The position numbers and the translations under genes are program-made. Of a stretch of 64,000 bases of DNA, positions 15,833-24,052 are shown one piece after another. The stretch is taken from the NCBI GenBank assembly GCA_947382875.1, contig CANDBG010000005.1, positions 1 through 64,000 on the forward strand, written 5' to 3'. Position 1 is the stretch's first letter; every line of letters begins with the position of its first letter. Under the pieces are notes generated by a model that was not told where the DNA came from, did not search any database, and worked only from the letters and a program-made list of their open reading frames with translations. This stretch comes from an uncultured Oscillibacter sp. (lineage in GTDB: Bacteria > Bacillota > Clostridia > Oscillospirales > Oscillospiraceae).

Positions 15833-16930
15833 ATGAAACGATTGGCAGTTTTGTTAAGCGTTGTATGGCTCTTGTTGCTCTGTCCGGTTCATGCGGCCTG
15901 CGATGCGGAAAACCTGGAGCCTTATTTCCCCGCCTTCGATGACTCCGGCCCCGGCGAGGTGTCGGACGCGCCGACAACGCCTCCTGTAGACCCTTCAGTC
16001 AGGACCCCCGACGAATACAAAACTTTTACCATCGACCTGTCGATTGTGGGAGACTGCCTGCTCTCCACCTACAAGGGCGGAAGCCATGCCGGTTCGCTGA
16101 ACTGGTACGCCGCCACAAAAGACCCCTCGTATTTCTTTGAAAAAGTTTACGATATCTTCAGCAGCGACGACTTTACCATCGCAAACTTGGAGACCGTCCT
16201 GACCAACCGAAATCTCACCGAAATCAAAAAGAATACGCCCCCGGCTTACTGGTTCCGCGGTCCTGCTGCAAACGCCCGGATTCTGCCCGCAGGCAGCATT
16301 GAGGCCGTTTCCCTGGCAAACAATCATACTAATGATTACGGAAGCGCCGGAAAACAGGACACCATTGCCGCCGTAGAAGCGCAGAACGTCCTCTATGGCA
16401 GCGAAGTGAAAACGATTTATCTGAAGAAAAACGGTTTTACCATCGCCGTGATCTGCAACGGGCTCTGGAACGAAAACCAGACCTCGCAAATTATTCCCCG
16501 CATTCAGGAAGCCTCTGAACGCTCCGATTATCAAATCGTGTTTTATCACGGCGGTACGGAAGCCGTTTCAGCGCCCGAAGCGTGGAGAATCCGCGCCAGC
16601 CGGAAGCTGGTGGACAACGGCGCGGACCTTGTAATCGGCAACCATCCCCATGTGCTTCAGCCCCTGGAAGTCTACAAGGGGGCCGATATCGTGTATTCTC
16701 TGGGCAATTTCTGCTTTGGCGGAAACCGCAGCCCAAAAAACCGGACCGTGATTTACAAAATGCTTCTGACCGTTCAGGACGGCCAGCTGATTCAATCGGA
16801 ATCCAGTTTCATCCCCTGCTACGTTTTCACCGGAAGCACCAATAATTGGCAGCCCGCGCCCATCACCGACGCCGCCGCCAAACAGCGGGTTCTGGATTTC
16901 ATGTACGGAAAACGGACAAATCCCTATTGA
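15833..16930 (+). CDS. CapA-family (PgsA-like) metallophosphatase-fold protein, exported
   Basis: This 365-residue protein has a signal peptide (about 1-22, ending HAA-CD) and then a CapA fold with VGDCLL, ANLET, SLANNHTNDYG, FYHGG and VIGNHPHVLQPLE, the metal-binding blocks of the calcineurin-like superfamily. CapA/PgsA proteins take part in poly-gamma-glutamate synthesis or export, but stand-alone copies are common in Clostridia, and no pgsB or pgsC homologue is nearby. It is a single-gene unit between its own promoter and a perfect terminator. The role is probably at the envelope; the substrate is unknown. Confidence 0.87.
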   Translation: MKRLAVLLSVVWLLLLCPVHAACDAENLEPYFPAFDDSGPGEVSDAPTTPPVDPSVRTPDEYKTFTIDLSIVGDCLLSTYKGGSHAGSLNWYAATKDPSYFFEKVYDIFSSDDFTIANLETVLTNRNLTEIKKNTPPAYWFRGPAANARILPAGSIEAVSLANNHTNDYGSAGKQDTIAAVEAQNVLYGSEVKTIYLKKNGFTIAVICNGLWNENQTSQIIPRIQEASERSDYQIVFYHGGTEAVSAPEAWRIRASRKLVDNGADLVIGNHPHVLQPLEVYKGADIVYSLGNFCFGGNRSPKNRTVIYKMLLTVQDGQLIQSESSFIPCYVFTGSTNNWQPAPITDAAAKQRVLDFMYGKRTNPY

Positions 16931-16950
16931 TTTTCCAAACAAAATGCAAC

Positions 16951-16988
16951 AAAAAACCGGGAGAGGCTGAATCCTCTCCCGGTTTTTT
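16951..16988. terminator. Bidirectional terminator
   Basis: A perfect 16-base stem of AAAAAACCGGGAGAGG and its complement encloses a six-base loop between convergent genes. Confidence 0.9.
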
Positions 16989-17012
16989 CACATTTCGGGA
17001 TGTTTTTACAAA

Positions 17013-18176
17013 TCAAACGAAGTTGCACACGCGGGCAATTGCCATCTCGGTATATCCCAGGGCTTCCGCCTTCGTCTGACGGCCATTGGCAACCTCCTGC
17101 ACCAGTTTCAGCAGCTCGTCGGCCAGCTCCTCCAGGCTCTGGGGACCGTAAATCACCGGTGAGGCGTCCATGTCGAGGTTATCCGACATATTGGCGTATG
17201 TAATGCGGTTGCCGGTAATCTTGATGACTGGGGCCAGCGGGTTGCCGGTCGGGGTGCCGCGCCCGGTGGAAAAGACGATTACCTGTGCGCCGCCTGCCAC
17301 CATCGCCGCCACAGAGGACGGGTCATTCCCCGGGGTATCCATGATAACAAGTCCCTGCCTGGCCTGCACCTGTTTAGCGTAATCGTATACGGCGTTCACA
17401 GGGGTATGTCCGCCCTTGTGAATGCAGCCCAAAGACTTTTCTTCCAGGCAGGACAGTCCGCCCGCCATATTGCCGGGGGACGGGTTTCCTTCCCGGACCT
17501 CCTCGCCTACCAGCTGAAGAGCCTTTTCGTAGCGGCGGACAATCTCAAAAATACGGTCCCGAATCTCGGGCGTGGCCGCCCGGCGGGCCAGGATATGTTC
17601 TGCGCCAATGAACTCGGTGGTTTCCGACAGAATGGAAGTGCCGCCCTCAGCGACGATCAAATCGCTCAGCCGACCGATCAGGGGGTTCGCGGCCAGGCCG
17701 CTGGTGGGATCGGAGCCGCCGCATTCCGTGCCGATGATTAACTCGGACATGGGGAATTCCTCTTTTTGCACGAGGGACGCCTCACTGACCATTTCCTTTG
17801 CATAGCGGACGGCCATTTCAACCGCTTTCAGCGTACCGCCGGCATCCTGAATGATGACCTGCTTCAAGGGCTTGTTTGTCCGCTCCCGAATGGCCTTGAC
17901 CACCAAATCCATCTGGCAGTTTTCGCAGCCCAGGGAAATCACGACGGTACCGTATACGTTTGGGTTGGCGGCATAACCCGCCATAACGTCCATGGTAAAC
18001 TGCTGGTCCGCGCCCACCTGAGAGCAGCCAAGCTGATTATTAAACGTAACTGCGCCAGTGACCTGCCGGGCAACCACACGGGCGGTATCCGAGGCGCAGA
18101 TGCTGGCGGGGAGAATCAGAACCTTGTTGCGGACGCCGACGCGGCCGTCGGGGCGTTTGTAGCCGTAAAAATTCAT
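17013..18176 (-). CDS. UxaA-family lyase, large subunit (altronate dehydratase/sulfolactate sulfo-lyase type)
   Basis: This 387-residue protein matches the catalytic C-terminal part of UxaA/GarD dehydratases: a YGYKRPDGRVGVRN start, SLGCENCQ, GTECGGSD (about 165-172) and a glycine-rich C-terminal half with GNDPSS and STGRGTPTG. The N-terminal SAF domain is encoded by the next upstream gene, an arrangement also seen in (2R)-sulfolactate sulfo-lyase (SuyAB) and in split altronate/galactarate dehydratases. Sequence alone does not settle the substrate, and no sugar-acid or sulfonate genes flank it. The ATG at 18176 follows GGAGG; the longer frame runs into the small subunit gene. Confidence 0.86.
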   Translation of the reverse strand: MNFYGYKRPDGRVGVRNKVLILPASICASDTARVVARQVTGAVTFNNQLGCSQVGADQQFTMDVMAGYAANPNVYGTVVISLGCENCQMDLVVKAIRERTNKPLKQVIIQDAGGTLKAVEMAVRYAKEMVSEASLVQKEEFPMSELIIGTECGGSDPTSGLAANPLIGRLSDLIVAEGGTSILSETTEFIGAEHILARRAATPEIRDRIFEIVRRYEKALQLVGEEVREGNPSPGNMAGGLSCLEEKSLGCIHKGGHTPVNAVYDYAKQVQARQGLVIMDTPGNDPSSVAAMVAGGAQVIVFSTGRGTPTGNPLAPVIKITGNRITYANMSDNLDMDASPVIYGPQSLEELADELLKLVQEVANGRQTKAEALGYTEMAIARVCNFV

Positions 18177-18192
18177 GTTGTTTCCTCCTCCG

Positions 18193-18483
18193 TTACACCT
18201 TGTCTTCCAGGTTTTCCCGGTGATTTTCCAGGTTGTGGCAGTGGACGTGCTGTCCGGTTTTGATGTCGCACGCGGCAAGACCGATATGCTCGCCATATTT
18301 GCAGATCGGTTCGCCCTTGGGGATATCGCAGGCGGCGAGCTTGTGGTAAATGGTAATGTCCTCCATGGCCGTGAGGGTTTTTTCCTCACCATTGCAGGTA
18401 TACGTCACCGTGTCGCCCTTGGCAATCGGTTCAATGGCGACTACTACGTTATCCTGAGGTTCGACAATCATTGCATTCAGCAT
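18193..18483 (-). CDS. UxaA-family lyase, small SAF-domain subunit
   Basis: This 96-residue protein is a single SAF domain (VEPQDNVVVAIEPIAKGD..IPKGEPICKYGEHIGLA), the N-terminal module of altronate/galactarate dehydratases and the small subunit of SuyAB. The start at 18483 is preceded by AAGGAG. The large-subunit gene begins 16 bases after its stop. The two proteins probably form one enzyme. A strong promoter lies about 45 bases upstream. Confidence 0.85.
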   Translation of the reverse strand: MLNAMIVEPQDNVVVAIEPIAKGDTVTYTCNGEEKTLTAMEDITIYHKLAACDIPKGEPICKYGEHIGLAACDIKTGQHVHCHNLENHRENLEDKV

Positions 18484-18528
18484 ATACAATCTCCTTCTTA
18501 TGTAATACGCCAGACTTTGTATAGATTT

Positions 18529-18557
18529 ACTATATCGGTTCCCTGGAAATTTGTCAA
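18529..18557 (-). promoter_or_regulatory. Promoter of the split UxaA operon
   Basis: Minus-strand TTGACA (18552-18557), 17 bases, TATAGT (18529-18534). Confidence 0.85.
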
Positions 18558-18753
18558 GAGCGCTCCTATGCGATTTTTGCGCTGAATCATCAAAATTCCT
18601 GTCATGTTCCGGAAAACAGCCCATATAGTGCTAAAGGGCCATGCTTTCAGCGGCGTATCTTTCGGGAGGACGCGGCGTCCGGGCAGCCTGCGGCGCATCA
18701 AAAAACCAGCAGAGTTTTTATGCATTTTGCACAAATTCAATTGAGGTGGCATT

Positions 18754-20250
18754 TTGGGAAAAGGGAATTCCATGTTTTATGGCGCCCTGCTGCTGACCGG
18801 CGCAAATTTACTGCTGCGTCTGGCGGGAATGGGCTTTCAGGTTTACCTGTCCGGGCAAATCGGCCCGGCGGGAATCGGCCTGCTGCAGCTGGTGTTTTCC
18901 GTACGGGCGCTGGCGTTTACGCTGGGTCTGGGCGGCGTGCGGACCGCCGCGCTGTATCTCACCGCCGGGCGAAAAGGCGTGCGGCCGGTTTTGCGGGGGT
19001 GTTTTCAGTACAGCCTTGCTTGCAGTCTTCCCGCGGCGGCGGGACTGTGGCTGTTGGCTCCGGGGCTGTCGGCAGGCTGGAACGGAGACGGGCTGGACGC
19101 TCTGCGGGCCTGCGCGGCATTTTTGCCGATAAGCTGTCTTTGCGGCGTCCTGAGCGGTCATTTCACCGCCGCCGGACGTATTCGCACATTGGTTGCCGTG
19201 GAGTTTCTGGAGCAGGGCTTCGCCATCGCCGCAACGGTTTTGCTTCTGGCGAGCGGTACAGAGGGCGTTTTATCGGTAATCCTGGGCGGTTCGCTGGCGG
19301 CGGCTGCGGCGTTCTGCGTCCTGTTATGGCTGTGCCGTCCGCCGCCGGAACCAGACATCAAAACGCCTTATCGGCAAATCCTGCATATGGCCTTGCCGCT
19401 GGGCGTTTCGGAGAGTCTGCGAGCAGGGCTGAATACGGTGGAAAACCTGATTGTTCCGCAGCGTCTGGGGCTTTATGCAGGGACTGTCAGCGCCATTGCC
19501 GATTATGGCGTCGTATGCGGAATGGTGTTTCCGATTCTAATGTTTCCCACGGCCATTCTGTTTTCACTGGCGGAACTGCTGGTGCCGGAGCTGTCCCGCT
19601 GCGTCAGGGGCGGGCCGCGCCCGCCGTATCTCGCCAAGCGCGGGCTGCGGGTATCGCTGCTGTTTGGACTGTGGGCAGGCGGGTTTCTGTTTGCCTCCGC
19701 CGGACCGCTGGGCGAAATTTTATACCAGAACGAGGCCGTCGGCGCAAATCTCCGTTTGTACGCCCCGCTGGTTCCGGTGCTGTACATGGATGCCATTGTC
19801 GACGCCATGTGCAAGGGCTTAGGCCAGCAAAGCGCAAACGCACGGTATAATTTGATTACATCTCTACTGGACGTCATCATTCTGTGGCTGTTTCTGCCGC
19901 GTTACGGCCTGGGCGGGTATTATTTCAGCTTCGCCGTCACGCACCTGCTGAATTTCGCCCTCAGCCTCCGACGCTTAATCCTGGCGTCCGGGGCATCGCT
20001 CTCCGCCGGGGCCGCCGTGCGGGCGGTTGTGTCCACCGCCGCCGTATCCTGGATTTCCGGGATGCTACCCGTGTGGGAAACTCCCGCCGGCGGCATCGCG
20101 TCTGCCGGATATTACAGTTTGCTTCTTGGCTGTTTCTGGGCGGCCTTTCACGTGGTCGACCGCGAAGATCTTATGTGGCTGCTCCGCCTTGCCGGGAAAC
20201 CCGTTCATACAAGGGCGCGCCCCGCTGGTAAGGCTGGGCGTGGTATGTAA
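18754..20250 (+). CDS. SpoVB-like oligosaccharide/lipid flippase (MVF/MATE fold)
   Basis: This 498-residue polytopic protein has about 13-14 membrane segments and N-terminal LLRLAGMGFQVYLSGQIGPAGIGL, as in SpoVB/MurJ-related polysaccharide exporters. Such proteins flip lipid-linked sugars for peptidoglycan or spore cortex. The start is uncertain: TTG at 18754 follows GAGGTGG, and ATG at 18772 follows AAGGGA. The last 80 bases overlap the end of the exonuclease gene on the other strand. Which flippase role it fills (SpoVB, YtgP or MurJ-like) is not determined. Confidence 0.85.
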   Translation: MGKGNSMFYGALLLTGANLLLRLAGMGFQVYLSGQIGPAGIGLLQLVFSVRALAFTLGLGGVRTAALYLTAGRKGVRPVLRGCFQYSLACSLPAAAGLWLLAPGLSAGWNGDGLDALRACAAFLPISCLCGVLSGHFTAAGRIRTLVAVEFLEQGFAIAATVLLLASGTEGVLSVILGGSLAAAAAFCVLLWLCRPPPEPDIKTPYRQILHMALPLGVSESLRAGLNTVENLIVPQRLGLYAGTVSAIADYGVVCGMVFPILMFPTAILFSLAELLVPELSRCVRGGPRPPYLAKRGLRVSLLFGLWAGGFLFASAGPLGEILYQNEAVGANLRLYAPLVPVLYMDAIVDAMCKGLGQQSANARYNLITSLLDVIILWLFLPRYGLGGYYFSFAVTHLLNFALSLRRLILASGASLSAGAAVRAVVSTAAVSWISGMLPVWETPAGGIASAGYYSLLLGCFWAAFHVVDREDLMWLLRLAGKPVHTRARPAGKAGRGM

Positions 20251-20875
20251 TTGACGCAATCTTGCGCCCGGACACGCCGTATTTCGGGTGGACTCCGAAC
20301 AAATCGATATACCGGTCCAGGTCATCCCGTTCCGCCGCCATCGACTCCAAAAGCCGGACGGTTGCCCGTGCATCGTCCACCGCCCGGTGACTGTTGACGG
20401 CCTCATCTTCCAAGTGATAGGCCGCAATTGCGTCACAGAGCTTATGAGGATAATCCCGGCGGTCCCGGTAGACCGTCAGGGCATCCAGAAAACGAGGCTT
20501 CCGCAGCGCCCCCGCAAGGCCGTATGGATTCAAAAAATAAAAGAGAAAATTCAGGTCAAACTGTGCGTTGTACGCAACCAGCAGCGGCTTTTCCGCGCCT
20601 TCCAGAAGGGCGCAGAATTTCTTTGCGGCCTCCTCCTGCCCGATGCCCTCCGCGGCAAGCTGCGCGTCTGTGATGCCGGTCAGCTGGACGATAAACGGCG
20701 GCAATGTTTTCCCTTCCGGCAGGGGAACCAGACAGTTAAAACAGCCTGTCTCCGCGCCCGCTTCCAGCGCCACTGCGCCGATTTCAATAATCCGCTCCTG
20801 TCTGGGTTCAATCCCGGTCGTTTCTGTGTCAAAAACAATAATCCGGTCAAACCGCTTCCATAACGACTGCATCAC
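20171..20875 (-). CDS. DEDDh 3'-5' exonuclease (DnaQ/PolC epsilon-like)
   Basis: This 234-residue protein has the full DEDDh set: FDTETTG (about 14-20), the aspartate in AQFDLNFL (about 105-112) and HRAVDDA (about 162-168). It should act as a 3'-5' exonuclease on DNA or RNA. It overlaps the upstream secreted-nuclease gene by four bases (ATGA), so both are translated together. Its last 26 codons lie antisense to the end of the flippase gene. The C-terminal 45 residues after the catalytic core are basic and unassigned. Confidence 0.9.
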   Translation of the reverse strand: MMQSLWKRFDRIIVFDTETTGIEPRQERIIEIGAVALEAGAETGCFNCLVPLPEGKTLPPFIVQLTGITDAQLAAEGIGQEEAAKKFCALLEGAEKPLLVAYNAQFDLNFLFYFLNPYGLAGALRKPRFLDALTVYRDRRDYPHKLCDAIAAYHLEDEAVNSHRAVDDARATVRLLESMAAERDDLDRYIDLFGVHPKYGVSGRKIASITYHAQPYQRGAPLYERVSRQGGAAT

Positions 20876-21591
20876 GCCCCCTCCTCCAGACGGCTTTCGC
20901 CCGTGGCATAATCAATTTCGATTCCCGGCTGAACGTTATAGGCAAACACATTGAAGCAGATTCCCGCGCCGTTGTCCTCCACGGAATACGCCTCCATCTG
21001 TACGCCCCGCGCCACCAGCTCGTTTCCTTCAAACACAGGTGTAACGCGATACAGGACATGATTATTTGTGTCGTCCACGTAATCGGCCACATTGTTTTCA
21101 AACGGCAGCATTCCGGTCACGTTCATGTAGCGTGTGCCGGTAATCAAATTTTTATTATTAGCGTTTTCGCCCGCTAACTGGAAACCAATCAAATGACAGC
21201 GATTGTACAAATATTTGCCCTCAATCACGTCATATTTTGCCGTCATCCATCCGCTGGGCTTCACCGAACCGATTTCCCCCCGCGGACCGTTGGGCATCAG
21301 TTCCCGACAAATATTCGCATAAGCGACGCCGCAGCGGCCCAGGGCGTCCAGCTCGCTGTACGTTTCAAAGGCTTCCGTCGTCAGGTCGTCCTGCGTAAAA
21401 TTCGGCTGGTTGCCGTCCAGCTCCACGTACGCCGCGCCGTTGTATTCCGGGATATCCGCCGAGGAAACCGATTCCGGTTCTTCCATAAGCCAGCGGGAAG
21501 CTACTGCCGCAATGCATAAAATCAATAGCATCACGGCGCGTTTTGGGGTCATGGGCTGCGATTTCTTACGTTGGCTTCTGCGTTTTGCCAT
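20872..21591 (-). CDS. DNA/RNA non-specific endonuclease, exported or membrane-anchored
   Basis: This 239-residue protein begins with a strongly basic stretch and one hydrophobic segment (about 20-36), followed by a beta-beta-alpha-metal nuclease domain. Its YNRCHLIGFQLAGENAN block (about 128-144) corresponds to the DRGH motif in the streptococcal nuclease type, in which the first residues are NRxH. NLITGTRYMN and VLYRVTPVF are also typical. It probably degrades extracellular nucleic acid. The ATG follows AGGAGG. Its promoter region carries a direct repeat that may be an operator. Confidence 0.87.
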   Translation of the reverse strand: MAKRRSQRKKSQPMTPKRAVMLLILCIAAVASRWLMEEPESVSSADIPEYNGAAYVELDGNQPNFTQDDLTTEAFETYSELDALGRCGVAYANICRELMPNGPRGEIGSVKPSGWMTAKYDVIEGKYLYNRCHLIGFQLAGENANNKNLITGTRYMNVTGMLPFENNVADYVDDTNNHVLYRVTPVFEGNELVARGVQMEAYSVEDNGAGICFNVFAYNVQPGIEIDYATGESRLEEGA

Positions 21592-21637
21592 AGTTCAAAC
21601 CTCCTGTTTTGGGCCGCCCGGCAGAGGACAGCCGGTA

Positions 21638-21696
21638 TTTGTTCGCGTTTGTTCGACGTACACTCCTAATATAACATTTCTTTCCTCCTTTTTCAA
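21638..21696 (-). promoter_or_regulatory. Nuclease promoter with TTTGTTCG direct repeat
   Basis: Minus-strand TTGAAA (21691-21696), 17 bases, TATATT (21668-21673). Just downstream, TTTGTTCG occurs twice (21638-21645 and 21648-21655), separated by CG, where a repressor could sit. Confidence 0.6.
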
Positions 21697-21750
21697 CCCA
21701 AACCAGTACATAAAAACCCTTTTCTGCGGACAAGCTGAACACGATTTCGG

Positions 21751-21775
21751 TCGGGACGGCGCCAAAACGTCCCGA
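21751..21775 (+). other. Leader hairpin before the polysaccharide deacetylase gene
   Basis: TCGGGACG (21751-21758) pairs with CGTCCCGA (21768-21775). It ends 25 bases before the ATG, with GGGGAGGG between. There is no adjacent T run, so it is not an obvious terminator. Confidence 0.45.
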
Positions 21776-21800
21776 AGGATTTGGGGAGGGTTTTTACGCT

Positions 21801-22610
21801 ATGCTGCACCGCATACGAATTTGTCTTTTGCTGCTGCTTCCGTGCCTGTTTCTGGCGGTGATGCTCTGGTTTCAAAGTCAGACCATCCCGGCGGCGGCGC
21901 CGGTCATTGTTCCGGCCTCCGCGGATAACTGGGGCCTGTCTTTTCCGGTGGAAGGAGAATCCCCGGTCGGCAACGCCACGGCGGAGGATCTGGCGCAGTA
22001 TGACGCGCACTATCTGGGCGATACCGGAAAGAAAGTCATCTATCTGACTTTTGACTGCGGCTATGAAAACGGATACACGGAAACCATTCTGGACGCGCTG
22101 AAAAAACACAACGCGCCGGCGGCGTTTTTTGTTGTGGGGAACATGGTGGAGACCGCGCCGGATATTATTCGGCGTATGGCGGAGGAAGGACACATCGTCG
22201 GAAATCACACGTTCCATCATCCGGATATGTCAGCGATTTCCGATCAGGCGGCATTTGAAAAGGAACTGGACAGCCTTGCCGCGCTCTACCAGGAAACCAC
22301 CGGGCAGGAGCTTCCGAAATTCTACCGGCCGCCGCAGGGCAAGTACAGCCGTGAGAATTTGCAGCAGGCGCATGCGCTGGGATACACCACGGTTTTTTGG
22401 AGCCTCGCTTATGTGGATTGGTATGTTGACAACCAGCCTACGGCTGAACAAGCCTATTCCAAGCTCCTGCCGCGGATTCACGACGGCGCAGTCGTGCTTC
22501 TGCACTCCACGTCCAAAACGAACGCCGATATCCTGGACGACCTTTTGACCAAATGGGAGGACATGGGGTACACCTTCGCCTCCTTGGAGGAGCTTCCAAA
22601 GACAACCTGA
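21801..22610 (+). CDS. Polysaccharide deacetylase, PdaA-like, membrane-anchored
   Basis: This 269-residue protein has one N-terminal hydrophobic segment (about 8-26), then a NodB domain with YLTFDCGYENGYT (catalytic Asp region, about 80-92), GHIVGNHTFHHPDM with the HxxxH metal site (about 131-144), FYRPPQGKYS and a final VVLLHSTSK. The DCGYENGYT block resembles the DNGYENGYT of PdaA, which makes muramic-delta-lactam in the spore cortex. PdaA identity is therefore likely but not proven. GGGGAGGG precedes the ATG. The gene ends right before a long hairpin. Confidence 0.9.
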   Translation: MLHRIRICLLLLLPCLFLAVMLWFQSQTIPAAAPVIVPASADNWGLSFPVEGESPVGNATAEDLAQYDAHYLGDTGKKVIYLTFDCGYENGYTETILDALKKHNAPAAFFVVGNMVETAPDIIRRMAEEGHIVGNHTFHHPDMSAISDQAAFEKELDSLAALYQETTGQELPKFYRPPQGKYSRENLQQAHALGYTTVFWSLAYVDWYVDNQPTAEQAYSKLLPRIHDGAVVLLHSTSKTNADILDDLLTKWEDMGYTFASLEELPKTT

Positions 22611-22650
22611 AAACGGCAGGGGCGGGCACACAGGTCCGCTCCTGCCGTTT
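22611..22650 (+). terminator. Terminator built from a GGGCGG-type palindrome
   Basis: AAACGGCAGGGGCGG (22611-22625) pairs with CCGCTCCTGCCGTTT (22636-22650), with one G.T pair and a ten-base loop. The centre resembles the dispersed GGGCGGAC palindromes, so the repeat appears to double as the terminator. Confidence 0.65.
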
Positions 22651-22743
22651 TCCCGCGGGACTGGCTATTTTCATTTTTCCATATCGGCTTGCGTTTTGAC
22701 CGCAATGGACGTATACTGTTCCTAAAAAACAAGGAGGATTCCT

Positions 22744-23325
22744 ATGGATTTCAGAATCATGCGGGAAGATGAGCTGCAAAGCTGGTACGACCTGGAACTG
22801 ACCGAGGCGTTTCCGCCTCACGAGCGCAAGCCTTTAGCGGTCATTCGAGAGCTGATTGCGTCAGGCCGCTACACCCTCTGGGGGCTTTACGACAACGACG
22901 TTCTCCTGGGCTACGCCGGGTTATGGGGCAAGCCCGGCGCGGGGTACGTCCTGCTGGACTACCTGGGCGTCACGGCGGCCCGGCGGAGCGGCGGTTTTGG
23001 CGCGCAAATTCTCCGCCTGCTGAATCAGCAGGAGAAAAACCGGATTATCATTGAATCCGAATGTCCTCTTGCCAGCGCGGACGAAGCGGAGAACGCCATT
23101 CGTGCGCGGCGCATCGGATTTTACGAGCGTGCCGGCTACCGGGGCCGCTACGAAATGGCCGCGTGCGGCTCACGGTTCCAGGCAATGTCCCTCGACGGCC
23201 CGGAGGACGTACCGGCAATGATGGCGGCTCACTGGGCGGTTTACGACAGCGGACGTCCCGACGTGAAAATCCCGCTGGGACCGGACGAAGCGCCGCCTCC
23301 GGCGTTCTGGGGCAACGAGGCGTAA
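22744..23325 (+). CDS. GNAT-family acetyltransferase
   Basis: This 193-residue protein has a GNAT core: an N-terminal MREDELQSWYDLE helix, a GYAGLW beta strand, YVLLDYLGV followed by a GGFGAQIL acetyl-CoA loop, and FYERAGYRGR. An extra tail of about 40 residues follows the core. The acceptor cannot be read. AAGGAGG precedes the ATG. The following gene starts 38 bases later and may be cotranscribed. Confidence 0.85.
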   Translation: MDFRIMREDELQSWYDLELTEAFPPHERKPLAVIRELIASGRYTLWGLYDNDVLLGYAGLWGKPGAGYVLLDYLGVTAARRSGGFGAQILRLLNQQEKNRIIIESECPLASADEAENAIRARRIGFYERAGYRGRYEMAACGSRFQAMSLDGPEDVPAMMAAHWAVYDSGRPDVKIPLGPDEAPPPAFWGNEA

Positions 23326-23363
23326 TCGAAAACCCTATTTGTTTTATTATGGAGGATATCGAC

Positions 23364-24029
23364 ATGGGCTGGCAAAGCTGTCCGTTTTTCATCACGCCAA
23401 AAGAGCTGAAAACTGCATTGGAACCGTTCCGGCTTGTGGTAGATAATGCCTGCGTGCCAATTGATTACACGGATACGCCTGCTGAGGAATTTCTCGAAAA
23501 ATATTCCGCGCTCTATGAACGGCTGATCGGCGGCGACGTGATTGACCATAAATCCGAGAGCGGTTTATTGCGTCAAATTGCAATTACATCCAATCTGCCG
23601 GATTTGAAATTCGGTATGGAGCATGAGATTGACGGGAAAATGGTCAAGGCGGTGATTGTGGATAAAAAAGGAAGTCCTCCGCCTCACCTTGCGCCGTTTA
23701 CCTTTAATATGTACACCGAAAACAACAAATTGTATGTCAGCACGCGATATTCCTATTTGGCCTATACAGAAACCGTGCTTGGTTATGAAATCATTTTCCG
23801 CAAGTTCAGTCAAAGCGATGTGGAATACTTCGGGCTTTCCAGCGAGAAAGAATTTCGGACGTATCCGGATTATGCGCTGTTTAAGAAAACGATAACGAAA
23901 ATGACGAAGCCGCTGATTTTTCAGAAAAACGGAATTGTCAAGAAAACAACCATCCGAATCAGCGAGGAAGCAAAAAAGCATCTGCCTGATTTTTACTGTA
24001 TCAAAAGCAACCGGATCGAACTCGTATAA
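23364..24029 (+). CDS. Protein of unknown function
   Basis: This 221-residue soluble protein has no motif I recognise. It has no signal peptide, two Cys near the N-terminus and a mixed alpha/beta appearance. The open frame extends upstream over the acetyltransferase gene, but GGAGG at 23351-23355 lies eight bases before the ATG at 23364, so I chose that start. GC content is lower than in its neighbours, and the same is true of the next two genes. This could reflect a recently acquired accessory block. Confidence 0.7.
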   Translation: MGWQSCPFFITPKELKTALEPFRLVVDNACVPIDYTDTPAEEFLEKYSALYERLIGGDVIDHKSESGLLRQIAITSNLPDLKFGMEHEIDGKMVKAVIVDKKGSPPPHLAPFTFNMYTENNKLYVSTRYSYLAYTETVLGYEIIFRKFSQSDVEYFGLSSEKEFRTYPDYALFKKTITKMTKPLIFQKNGIVKKTTIRISEEAKKHLPDFYCIKSNRIELV

Positions 24030-24052
24030 TAAAATTTCAGGAGGTAAACGAG

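Noticed and set aside
21638..21655. SOS (LexA) box at the nuclease promoter
   Set aside because: The TTTGTTCG units are direct repeats; the inverted CGAAC..GTTCG arrangement of the Gram-positive SOS box is absent.
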